From contig JADFLD010000016.1 of the NCBI GenBank assembly GCA_022564535.1, positions 1-12,712 on the forward strand: a DNA stretch of 12,712 nucleotides. Direction: 5' to 3'. A model generated the notes under the pieces. It ran no database searches, was not told the origin of the DNA, and worked only from the letters and a program-made list of their open reading frames with translations. Positions 1 through 6,111 of this stretch are shown piece after piece. The DNA comes from Gemmatimonadota bacterium. Its GTDB lineage: Bacteria; Gemmatimonadota; Gemmatimonadetes; Longimicrobiales; UBA6960. Positions within the stretch are counted from its first letter, which is position 1. Each line of letters opens with the position of its first letter. Position numbers and translations under genes: made by a program.

Positions 1-622
1 CCGCCTGCGTGATGGCGAAAGACAGCGCTTCCAGGTGCATGACCAGATTCACGTCCTCAACGGGAACGCGGGGCGGTACGTCGAGTCGAATCGGCGCGAA
101 ATTCAGGATTCCCTTGATTCCGGCGCCCACGGCCCGACGCGCTGTTTCCTGGGCCACCTCTGCGGGAACCGCCAGAATGACGAGTTCGGCACCCAGCTCG
201 GAGATCACGTATTCGAGGTCTTCCGGTCCCCGAATCGTCAGATCGCCCCAATCCGTGCCGACCTTTTTCGGATCTGAATCCAGAATGGCCACGCACTCAT
301 AGCCCCTGGAGCGGAAGGCAGGGTACTCGAAGAGCGCCAGCCCGATGCGTCCCGCCCCAACCAAGGCCACGCGCCAGCTTCGGTCGATTCCGAGAATCTG
401 CTGCAGACGAGTCCTCAATTCGCCGACCTGGTATCCCAGCCCTCGTTTCCCGAACGACCCGAAGCGGGAGAGGTCCTTTCGGACCTGGGCGGCGGTGGTC
501 TGGCCTCGGGCCGCCAGCTCTTCGCTCGAAACGGTGCCCCCGTCCTGTAGTCCGAAGCCCTCGAGAGACCGGAGATAATGGGACAGGCGGCGTACGGTAC
601 TTTCGGGGATTCGTCTGGACAC
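1..622 (-). CDS. rex: Redox-sensing transcriptional repressor Rex (3' end cut by window edge)
   Basis: Rex is a homodimeric repressor that binds DNA when NADH/NAD+ is low and is released by NADH. It typically controls fermentation and respiration genes. About 207 residues are visible and the frame is open to the left edge; known family members are about 210-215 residues, so only a few are missing. Residues 1-80 are the winged-helix domain, with the family signature VRKDLSRFGSFGKRGLGYQV at about 47-66. A Rossmann NAD(H) domain follows with GAGRIG at 89-94 and the acidic end of beta-2 at LDSDP (114-118). The start is GTG at 622-620: an in-frame TGA lies only 18 bases upstream (640-638), so no earlier start is possible. 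There is no good Shine-Dalgarno. A Rex-type operator lies 43 bases upstream, so autoregulation is likely. Rex partners normally include fermentative genes; pta is nearby but in a different part of the cluster. Confidence 0.95.
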   Translation of the reverse strand, partial: MSRRIPESTVRRLSHYLRSLEGFGLQDGGTVSSEELAARGQTTAAQVRKDLSRFGSFGKRGLGYQVGELRTRLQQILGIDRSWRVALVGAGRIGLALFEYPAFRSRGYECVAILDSDPKKVGTDWGDLTIRGPEDLEYVISELGAELVILAVPAEVAQETARRAVGAGIKGILNFAPIRLDVPPRVPVEDVNLVMHLEALSFAITQA

Positions 623-664
623 GGAGGCGCCGGAAAATCAACGTTGACGCGGGATTCAGCCCGC

Positions 665-682
665 TTGTGAAAAACTTCACAA
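665..682 (-). promoter_or_regulatory. Rex operator (ROP) upstream of rex
   Basis: The sequence is an inverted repeat with perfect 7-base arms, TTGTGAA and TTCACAA, separated by four bases (GTTT on the rex strand). This matches the published Rex consensus TTGTGAA-WWWW-TTCACAA, apart from one G in the spacer. It sits between rsmA and rex, 42 bases before the rex GTG, and begins at the last base of a candidate -10 box. Binding there would block transcription initiation of rex. Direct observation: the palindrome and its place. Inference: autoregulation by the rex product. Confidence 0.88.
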
Positions 683-710
683 ATGTAGACGACACCCGGA
701 TTTACGGCAA
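682..710 (-). promoter_or_regulatory. Candidate sigma-70 promoter for rex
   Basis: On the minus strand TTGCCG (710-705) and TACATT (687-682) are separated by 17 bases. Each hexamer matches the sigma-70 consensus at four of six positions. The -35 box lies in the last codons of rsmA, and the -10 box abuts the Rex operator, so the start point would fall inside the operator. Neither box is strong, and the call rests mainly on the spacing and the operator's position. Confidence 0.4.
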
Positions 711-1511
711 CGCGACCGCCAGGGCAATGAATTCCTCGGGGGTCAGTCGCTCGGGCCGGTCCGCCAGCGACACTCCAGAGTCTGCCGCGGCCTGCTCGAA
801 GACGTCTTCTGGGAAGCCGAGATCCGGATGGTCCCGGAGAATCCGTCGGAGCTGTTTCCTGCGCCACTGAAACGCCGCACGAACGAGCCGGCGCAGTCGT
901 CGCTCTTCCGCGGGGCCCAGAGGCTCGGGATGCATGGGCGTGATGCGGAGGATGGCCGAATCGACGCCGGGCACAGGCCGGAAGGCGCCACGCCGGACCT
1001 TGAACACACGTTCCACGCGCGCGACGCTGCGTACTCCGATCGACAGTGCTCCATACGCCTTCGTGCCGACCCGGGCGACGATCCTGTCCGCGACTTCCTC
1101 CTGCACCATGAGCACGATGCCGCGCGGACGCGGGCGGTCGAGGAGCCGGAAGATGATCGGTGTCGTGATGTTGTACGGAATGTTGCCGATAACCAGGAGC
1201 GAGTCGAAGTTCTCGACGTGGTCGGCAATCGAGACTTCGAGCACGTCCCCATGGACGACCTCCACGTCGTCGCGACCCCTGTACTCGTGGGCCAGCGATG
1301 CGGCCAGGTCGTCATCGACCTCGACAAGCACGAGGCGTCGCACCTGCCCGACCAGGTGCCGGGTCAGCGCACCGCGTCCGGGCCCGATCTCGAGCACCTC
1401 GTCGTCGGGCCCAGCGCCGAGCGCTCCCACGATCTTGCGCTGCAAGTTCGGGTCGACGAGAAAATTTTGCCCGAGCGAACGCTTGGGACGACCCGGCGTG
1501 CCGCCGATCAC
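702..1511 (-). CDS. rsmA: 16S rRNA (adenine(1518)-N(6)/adenine(1519)-N(6))-dimethyltransferase
   Basis: RsmA/KsgA dimethylates two adjacent adenines in the helix 45 loop of 16S rRNA, using SAM, late in 30S assembly. The protein is 269 residues, the usual length. It shows the N-terminal RSLGQNFL signature (11-18), the SAM-binding EIGPGRGALT (about 41-50), the catalytic NIPYN motif typical of adenine N6 dimethylases, and FRPVPGVDSAIL near residue 180. The C-terminal helical domain is complete. The start is GTG at 1511, giving a normal N-terminus; no ATG, GTG or TTG lies in frame between it and the end of the phosphatase gene 41 bases upstream. A 13-codon open frame fills most of that gap and ends in a GTGA overlap with this start. 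It could be co-transcribed with the partner-switch genes. rex follows after 79 bases. Confidence 0.97.
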   Translation of the reverse strand: MIGGTPGRPKRSLGQNFLVDPNLQRKIVGALGAGPDDEVLEIGPGRGALTRHLVGQVRRLVLVEVDDDLAASLAHEYRGRDDVEVVHGDVLEVSIADHVENFDSLLVIGNIPYNITTPIIFRLLDRPRPRGIVLMVQEEVADRIVARVGTKAYGALSIGVRSVARVERVFKVRRGAFRPVPGVDSAILRITPMHPEPLGPAEERRLRRLVRAAFQWRRKQLRRILRDHPDLGFPEDVFEQAAADSGVSLADRPERLTPEEFIALAVALP

Positions 1512-1552
1512 GCCGGCGCGTACCCCGGTCGCGAAGGTCGGCGCCGCATCGG

Positions 1553-3133
1553 TCAGTCCCGCACCACGAGTGCGGTGCGGTCGTCGCCCCGAGTCGAGAG
1601 ATGCGCGTCGGAGGACATGTCGAACAGCGCGTCGATGATCTCGCGCGGCTTCCGGAAGCGATTCTGGACCGCCGTCTCGAGCACTTGCGTCTCTCCATTC
1701 TTCGAGTCGCGCGGTGCCAGAGTGTCGGAAAGGCCGTCGGTAAAGAGCAGTAGCACGTCTTCGCCGCGGTTCCAGACGATGCTCTCTTCGCCGTAGGCCT
1801 CCGGTCCCGCAAATCCGACGGGAGGGTCCGTCGCGGTGAGTCGTTCGGAAGTCCCATCGCGACGAATGGCGAAGGCGTGCGGATGTCCGGCGTTGGCATA
1901 GGTGAGGACACCCGCAGCCGAATCGATGACGCAGTACAGGACGGTGAGAAACATCTCCGTGCTCGCCAGCTCTTCACAAAGCGCGTCGTCGAGCTTCCGC
2001 AGCACAGCGGCGGGGGACTCCGCCTCTCGGGCATAGATGCCGGCGGCGCTCATCGCCAACGTCATGATGAGCGCCGAAGGGAAGCCGTGTAGGGACACGT
2101 CCCCCAGCAGAACACCCACACGCCCCTCGGGAAGCTCGAAGAGCTGATAGAAGTCGCCGCCGACCTGCTCGGTAGGCTGAACGCGACCCGCCGCGTCGGC
2201 CGCCTCGAAGCGCTCCGGATCCGGAAGGATCTTCATCTGCAGGTCGTGAGCGAGCTCCATCTCCTTCGCCATGCGCTCCTTGGAGAGGCTCTCTCTCACA
2301 AGGCGATTGTTCTCGATCGCCGCGCCCACCTGCGAAGCGATGGCCGCGAGGAGCTTTTGGTTCGCGGAAGTGAACCTGCCTCCGTCCTGGCGGCCGATGA
2401 GGTTGATCACGCCGACCGTGCGGGAGGCTCCCGATCCCTTCGAGTAGCGGATCGGAACCGACAGGAACGAGTCCTCGGTCTCACCGGCTCGGCGCCCAGC
2501 CCCGGTCGGCTGTCTCGCCGCGATGATGGAGCGTCCTTCCCGAAAGACCATCGACGTGATCATGTCCGGGTCGTCCGGCGACAGCGGCCCGGACTGCCCT
2601 TCGTCGCCGACCTCCGCGGCGAGACGGAGGGTGTGGTCATCCCCGTCGTACACCCACAGAGAGCCCCTCTTCGCGCCCATCACGTCACGCACCTCGGCGA
2701 GGATCGTCGAGGCCCCGGTATCCATGTCGAGCGTGGAACCCAGCGTCTCGCTGATCGAATACAGGAGGTTGATTTCCTCGAAGCGCTCCGAGAGTTCGTA
2801 CGTGAAGAAATCGATCTCGCGGGTCGCTTCGAAGCCCTGGGCAAGCCCGGATGCCAAGGCGGCTACGACGGCCTCGGGTGGCGCCTTCGCCGCCTGCAGA
2901 ACCTCGAGCTCGAGCTCGAGGCCTACACAGGGGACCGCGGAAGTCGAGCCGCTCGCGGAATTCGCAGTGTACTCGAAATCGTCCGACTGATAGAGGACCT
3001 CGTCAGCCGCGCCGGGCTCTCCCGCCCGTACAATGAGGCGCAGCACCGCCCCGAACGCCGTCTCGAACTGCTGCAGAGTCTGAAGGACCGGTTCCGGCAA
3101 CGTCGCGAGGACGAGCCGGTCCGGCGCATTCAA
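1553..3133 (-). CDS. GAF-domain SpoIIE/RsbU-type serine phosphatase
   Basis: This is a PP2C-family phosphatase expected to dephosphorylate the STAS antagonist encoded two genes upstream, reversing the RsbW-type kinase. It has 526 residues. Residues 1-115 form an unassigned N-terminal region, possibly a small sensory domain. A GAF domain spans about 118-278, a short helical linker (EMELAHDLQMKILPD) runs to 305, and the SpoIIE phosphatase domain covers about 308-526. Metal-binding motifs are intact: VGGDFYQ (324-330, D327), GDVSLHG (344-350), FTDGLSD (464-470) and GDDRTALVVR (516-525). The third motif is a variant of the usual GDVSGHG, with Leu in place of the first Gly after Ser. No transmembrane segment is seen, so it is probably cytoplasmic. 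The chosen start is a TTG at 3133 that overlaps the kinase stop as TTGA; a second in-frame TTG lies at residue 12. The ligand of the sensory half cannot be told from sequence. Confidence 0.92.
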   Translation of the reverse strand: MNAPDRLVLATLPEPVLQTLQQFETAFGAVLRLIVRAGEPGAADEVLYQSDDFEYTANSASGSTSAVPCVGLELELEVLQAAKAPPEAVVAALASGLAQGFEATREIDFFTYELSERFEEINLLYSISETLGSTLDMDTGASTILAEVRDVMGAKRGSLWVYDGDDHTLRLAAEVGDEGQSGPLSPDDPDMITSMVFREGRSIIAARQPTGAGRRAGETEDSFLSVPIRYSKGSGASRTVGVINLIGRQDGGRFTSANQKLLAAIASQVGAAIENNRLVRESLSKERMAKEMELAHDLQMKILPDPERFEAADAAGRVQPTEQVGGDFYQLFELPEGRVGVLLGDVSLHGFPSALIMTLAMSAAGIYAREAESPAAVLRKLDDALCEELASTEMFLTVLYCVIDSAAGVLTYANAGHPHAFAIRRDGTSERLTATDPPVGFAGPEAYGEESIVWNRGEDVLLLFTDGLSDTLAPRDSKNGETQVLETAVQNRFRKPREIIDALFDMSSDAHLSTRGDDRTALVVRD

Positions 3134-3603
3134 GCCTGCGCGCCACCCTCGAGAGCGCCGCCCGATGACCCGAGTTTCAGGATCAGCGTTACCTCGTTGC
3201 CGCGGTCGTTGTAGCGGACGTCATCCATGAGCTCGCGCATGAGGAAGAGCCCACGACCGCAGGAGCGAGTGAGATTCTCCGGCTGAGTCGGATCAGGAAT
3301 GGAGTCAGGATCGAATCCCTGGCCCTGATCCTTGACGACGGCTCGCACACGCCCCTCGAGCATCGTGACCTCGACCAAGACGCGCTTCGTCGGGTCGTCA
3401 CCGTTGCCGTACAGCATCGCATTGGAAAGAGCCTCGGTGAGGCCCACGCGAAAGTTGAGGTTCATGCGCTCCGCGTGATCGGCGCAGGTGGTGCACCGGC
3501 TCATCACGTAGTCGACCGCATGGGCGATCGAGCGAACGTCGGTGGGCAACTCGAGAATGAGGTCGCCTTCCATTCCGTTATCCACGCGGCGTGTCCGCCT
3601 CAA
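3130..3603 (-). CDS. RsbW-like anti-sigma factor serine/threonine kinase
   Basis: This is a GHKL-fold ATPase of the RsbW/SpoIIAB type. It is expected to bind a sigma factor or another target, and to phosphorylate the STAS partner encoded just upstream. Length is 157 residues from TTG 3603. The N box is GLTEALSNAMLYGNG, with E57 and N61 as probable Mg-ATP ligands. The G1 box is VVKDQGQGFDP (89-99) and the G2-like segment is SCGRGLFLMREL (114-125). An unusual CTTC pair (C37, C40) lies before the N box. The start is uncertain: TTG 3603 gives a 4-base TTGA overlap with the STAS stop, matching the style of the next junction, while GTG 3585 and ATG 3573 are in frame and would leave a more typical N-terminus starting MEGDLILELP. 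No cognate sigma factor is in the window. Confidence 0.9.
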   Translation of the reverse strand: MRRTRRVDNGMEGDLILELPTDVRSIAHAVDYVMSRCTTCADHAERMNLNFRVGLTEALSNAMLYGNGDDPTKRVLVEVTMLEGRVRAVVKDQGQGFDPDSIPDPTQPENLTRSCGRGLFLMRELMDDVRYNDRGNEVTLILKLGSSGGALEGGAQA

Positions 3604-3932
3604 AAGCCTTCGAGAGCCTGTTCCTTGTCGTCGGCGATCCTGAAGAGCGTGTCGAGCTTGGTCAACTCGAACAGGGTCCGAAGGTCCTCGTTCAGGCTCG
3701 AGAGCCGCAACTCGCCTCCCTGCTCACGGATCTTCTTCGAGAGGCTCACGAGCACGCCGAGCCCGGAGGAATCGATGTAGCCGGTGTTGGCAAAGTCGAT
3801 GACGAATTTCAGATCTCCGCCCTCGAGCTGCTCGAGTACCTGCTGCTTGAGCTCCTGGCGGTTGCCGACGATGAGCTGGCCCTCGACCTCAACGAGGGTG
3901 ACATCGCCGTTTTGCGAAACCTGAAAGCTCAT
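3600..3932 (-). CDS. STAS-domain anti-sigma factor antagonist (RsbV/SpoIIAA type)
   Basis: This single-STAS-domain protein of 110 residues is the substrate of a partner switch. Unphosphorylated, it should bind the RsbW-like kinase and free its target; phosphorylated, it should release the kinase. The phosphorylation loop YIDSSGLGVL is intact, with S55 aligning with Ser58 of SpoIIAA. The following SKKIREQGGELRLSSLNEDL is typical of the family. The start is ATG at 3932, with AGGAG 10 bases upstream. It is the first gene after a 135-base gap that contains a candidate promoter and a palindrome, so it probably heads its own transcription unit with the kinase and phosphatase genes. Its stop overlaps the candidate kinase TTG. 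Confidence 0.95.
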   Translation of the reverse strand: MSFQVSQNGDVTLVEVEGQLIVGNRQELKQQVLEQLEGGDLKFVIDFANTGYIDSSGLGVLVSLSKKIREQGGELRLSSLNEDLRTLFELTKLDTLFRIADDKEQALEGF

Positions 3933-3942
3933 GATTCCAACG

Positions 3943-3947
3943 CTCCT
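3943..3947 (-). promoter_or_regulatory. Shine-Dalgarno for the STAS gene
   Basis: AGGAG is read on the minus strand, 10 bases before the ATG at 3932. The spacing is a little long but the core is good. It supports this ATG as the start, and the absence of an overlap with pta marks a new translation unit. Confidence 0.6.
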
Positions 3948-3973
3948 GGCATTGTTCGGGGGTCGCCACGCAA

Positions 3974-3988
3974 GGTGAGAATCTCACC
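3974..3988. promoter_or_regulatory. 15-base palindrome in the leader of the partner-switch genes
   Basis: GGTGAGA and TCTCACC form perfect 7-base arms around a single central base. The site lies between the candidate promoter (-10 at 4017-4012) and the STAS start, 41 bases before the ATG. It could be an operator for an unidentified repressor or a small RNA hairpin, though a one-base loop disfavours a seven-pair hairpin. It does not match the Rex consensus (different arm ends and odd spacing). No known operator was recognised. Confidence 0.4.
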
Positions 3989-4011
3989 GCATGCACTGAT
4001 CGGCGCCAACA

Positions 4012-4041
4012 ATAGTAGAAAGGAAACAAATGAATGGGCAA
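4012..4041 (-). promoter_or_regulatory. Candidate sigma-70 promoter for the STAS-kinase-phosphatase unit
   Basis: TTGCCC (4041-4036) and TACTAT (4017-4012) are separated by 18 bases on the minus strand, in the only AT-richer patch of the 135-base gap. Transcription would begin near 4005 and give a leader of roughly 70 bases that includes the palindrome at 3974-3988. The boxes are imperfect, so this is tentative. Confidence 0.35.
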
Positions 4042-4048
4042 GGAATTC

Positions 4049-4064
4049 CCCCAGGAAGCCGGGG
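4049..4064 (-). terminator. Weak hairpin just after pta, possible terminator
   Basis: On the minus strand CCCCGG and CTGGGG pair (one G-U) around a CTTC loop, beginning four bases after the pta stop. The bases after it are not a clean U-run, so it may only be a partial or attenuating terminator. If it works, it separates the seven-gene right block from the partner-switch unit. Confidence 0.3.
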
Positions 4065-4067
4065 AGA

Positions 4068-5093
4068 TCAGTCCGCCATGAGCGCCGTAATACAGGCGAC
4101 GGCCACGATGTCGGCCGGCACGGCACCCCGTGAAAGATCGTTGAACGGCCGCGCGAATCCTTGCAGAATCGGCCCCAGTGCAGCCGCTTCTCCCAAATGT
4201 TGGACGAGCTTATAGGCGATATTGGCGGCACCGAGGTCGGGGAACACGAGCACGTTCGCAACGCCGGCCACCGGCGATCCCGGCGCCTTCTTCCGCGCCA
4301 CGCTCGCCACCAGAGCGGCGTCGCCCTGCAGTTCACCGTCCGCGGGCACGTCGGGCATGAGCGCCCGGAACCGCGCCAACCCGTCTCGGACGACCTCCAC
4401 AGCATCCCCGTCCGCCGATCCCTTGGTCGAGTACGAGAGAAACGCCACACGCGGCTCATCGCCCACCACGCGACGACGACCGAGCGCCGCGGCGAATGCG
4501 ATGTCCGCCAACTGAGACGCAGTAGGGTTCGGCACAACCCCTGCGTCGGTGAAGGTGAGAACGGAAGGCCCAACCGAGTGCCCGTCTCCAAATACCATGT
4601 AAAACGAGGAGCTCAGCGTACGGATCCCGTCCGCGAGGCCAACGCACGTGAGGCCGGCTCGGACGACGTCGGCGGTCGTGCGCGCACACCCGGCGACGGA
4701 GCCGTCCACCTCTCCGGTGCCGACCATCGCTGCGGCCTGCATGAGCGGGTCCTCCGCCATCCGAACCAGAGCCGCTTCGGTGTCGCCCTTCCCCGACCGG
4801 CGTTCACGAAGCCGCGTCAGCGTACGGGCAATCCGGTCGGAATCAGTCGGGTCGCGAATCTCGAAACGGTCTGGATCGGCACCCTGCCTCAGGAGGCCGG
4901 CGCGGACTCGGTCGGGGGGCCCCAGGACCACCGCGCGAAAGAGTCCTTCGGCCACTCCCCCGGCCACCGCTTCGTGTACCCTGGGTTCCATCCCCTCGGG
5001 GAAGACGAGCGTACGCGGACGAGCCCGCGCACGGATTCGAAGCGCCGCGAAAAAGTCCTCTTCAGCGGCGTCGGAAACGCCGGCCCTGGTCAT
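4068..5093 (-). CDS. pta: Phosphate acetyltransferase
   Basis: Pta interconverts acetyl-CoA plus phosphate and acetyl phosphate plus CoA. The protein is 341 residues, the length of the short single-domain class, without the N-terminal P-loop region of enterobacterial Pta. Conserved segments are LVFPEG (29-34), VDGSVAGC (129-136), GVVPNPTASQLADIA (185-199), FLSYSTKGSA (218-227), DGELQGDAAL (252-261), NVLVFPDLGAANIAYKL (280-296) and FARPFNDLSRG (313-323). It begins at ATG 5093, overlapping the coaD stop as ATGA, with GGAGG unusually close to the start. It is the last gene of the overlapping series and is followed by a weak hairpin. No acetate kinase gene (ackA) lies in the window. A butyryl or other acyl specificity is less likely given the DGELQ motif, but is not excluded. 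Confidence 0.93.
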   Translation of the reverse strand: MTRAGVSDAAEEDFFAALRIRARARPRTLVFPEGMEPRVHEAVAGGVAEGLFRAVVLGPPDRVRAGLLRQGADPDRFEIRDPTDSDRIARTLTRLRERRSGKGDTEAALVRMAEDPLMQAAAMVGTGEVDGSVAGCARTTADVVRAGLTCVGLADGIRTLSSSFYMVFGDGHSVGPSVLTFTDAGVVPNPTASQLADIAFAAALGRRRVVGDEPRVAFLSYSTKGSADGDAVEVVRDGLARFRALMPDVPADGELQGDAALVASVARKKAPGSPVAGVANVLVFPDLGAANIAYKLVQHLGEAAALGPILQGFARPFNDLSRGAVPADIVAVACITALMAD

Positions 5094-5590
5094 CCCTCCA
5101 GCTTCTCACGAAGCCCTTCCAGGACCGACGGGGAGACGAAACTGGACACGTCGCCACCCAGGGCCGCGACCTCGCGCACCAGCGACGAGGAGATGAAGGA
5201 GTTCCGAACCTCCGGAACGAGAAACAGGGTTTCGATCTCGGGCCATAGCTCCTGGTTCATCTGGGCCATCTGGAGCTCGTATTCGAAGTCCGACACGGCC
5301 CGGAGGCCACGAATGACTAGATGCGCGCCCTGCTCCTTGGCGAAATCGACCAGCAGCCCCGCGAAAGGCATCGCCCGGACACGCTCCTCGCTTCCGAACA
5401 CCTCCTCGATCAGCGCCACGCGCTCACTCACGGAGAAGAGCCCTTTCTTCGACTCGGTCGCGGTCTCCGCCACCGCGACGATGACGTGATCCACCACTCG
5501 GAGGCCTCGGCGCACGATGTCCTCGTGCCCGCGAGTGATCGGGTCGAACGACCCCGGATAGAGGGCGACGCTCGGGCTGGGTCTGCTCAT
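5090..5590 (-). CDS. coaD: Pantetheine-phosphate adenylyltransferase
   Basis: CoaD (PPAT) transfers AMP from ATP to 4'-phosphopantetheine, giving dephospho-CoA, the penultimate step of coenzyme A synthesis. Its 166 residues match the family length. The nucleotidyltransferase start YPGSFDPITRGHEDIV is at 11-26, with the TRGH form of the T/HxGH motif at 19-22. RGLRAVSDFEYELQMAQMN (94-112) and ISSSLVRE (133-140) are both PPAT signatures. The start is ATG 5590, which overlaps the rsmD stop as ATGA and places the GSFDP motif at the usual distance. A longer upstream reading would only extend into rsmD. The rsmD-coaD pair is a common bacterial neighbourhood. It is directly coupled to pta, another enzyme that handles CoA. 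Confidence 0.97.
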   Translation of the reverse strand: MSRPSPSVALYPGSFDPITRGHEDIVRRGLRVVDHVIVAVAETATESKKGLFSVSERVALIEEVFGSEERVRAMPFAGLLVDFAKEQGAHLVIRGLRAVSDFEYELQMAQMNQELWPEIETLFLVPEVRNSFISSSLVREVAALGGDVSSFVSPSVLEGLREKLEG

Positions 5591-6111
5591 CGGTCGCTCG
5601 TCAGCATGGTCAAGGCAGTGTCCCCGTACCGGCGCGTCCTGGCGCCCGCGGGAAATCGCAGATCCTCTCGAAAAGGATGCTCCAACCAAAGCTCGTTGGC
5701 AAACGGACTGTCGAGGTACCGTTCCACCAGCCGAGCGGCGTCCCCTGCACCGTAGGGGGGGTCGGCCAGCGCGAGGTCGACGGGCTCGGTCAGTCGCGAC
5801 AGGAAACGGAACACGTCATCGGCCACCACGACGCACTCCTCGGCGGCGCCGAGCCGCTCGACGTTGGCCCTGATCACGTTGAGCGCCCCGCGGGCCCGCT
5901 CGACCAACGTTACGGACGCCGCGCCCCGGCTGAGCGCCTCGAGACCGAGAGCACCCGAACCCGCGAAGAGGTCGAGTACCGACGCGTCGACGAGTCGTGC
6001 TCCCACCGCAGACATCCACGCCTCGCGAACGCGGTCCGTCGTCGGTCGAACGTGCCGCCCCTTGAGCCGCTTCAGACCGTGACCCTTCCAGCGGCCGGCG
6101 ACGATCCTCAC
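5587..6111 (-). CDS. rsmD: 16S rRNA (guanine(966)-N(2))-methyltransferase
   Basis: RsmD methylates G966 of 16S rRNA (E. coli numbering) using SAM, on assembled 30S particles. The protein is 174 residues. It opens with the family hallmark MRIVAGRWKG and then VRPTTDRVREAW (21-32). The SAM motif DLFAGSGALGLEAL is at 47-60, and the catalytic DPPY is at 117-120. The start is GTG 6111, overlapping the recJ stop as GTGA; this places the hallmark MRIVAGR at residue 1. Longer in-frame readings run far into recJ and have no family match. Length is at the short end of the family. Confidence 0.95.
   Translation of the reverse strand: MRIVAGRWKGHGLKRLKGRHVRPTTDRVREAWMSAVGARLVDASVLDLFAGSGALGLEALSRGAASVTLVERARGALNVIRANVERLGAAEECVVVADDVFRFLSRLTEPVDLALADPPYGAGDAARLVERYLDSPFANELWLEHPFREDLRFPAGARTRRYGDTALTMLTSDR

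Noticed and set aside
9..302. Short plus-strand frames at the left edge
   Set aside because: They overlap the rex coding region on the minus strand, whose Rossmann and winged-helix motifs are unmistakable.
828..1796. Plus-strand open frames of up to 322 codons opposite rsmA and the phosphatase gene
   Set aside because: The opposing strand encodes proteins with complete family motifs; the plus-strand translation shows none.
2902..2921. 20-base perfect palindrome built of repeated CTCGAG/AGCTCG units
   Set aside because: It lies inside the phosphatase gene and encodes an alternating Leu-Glu run (LELELE), best explained by a beta-strand and codon bias; not an operator or recombination site.
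3974..3988. Palindrome considered as a second Rex operator
   Set aside because: Arms end in GG/CC rather than TTG/CAA, the AA/TT inner pairs are missing, and the odd one-base centre does not fit the Rex spacing.
4161..5489. Plus-strand open frame of 442 codons opposite pta and coaD
   Set aside because: It is antisense to two clear enzymes and has no recognisable motif, so it is a composition artefact.
5591..5689. Longer N-terminus for coaD starting near 5689
   Set aside because: The extra residues lie within rsmD and have no PPAT similarity; the ATG at 5590 gives the standard length and a 4-base overlap.
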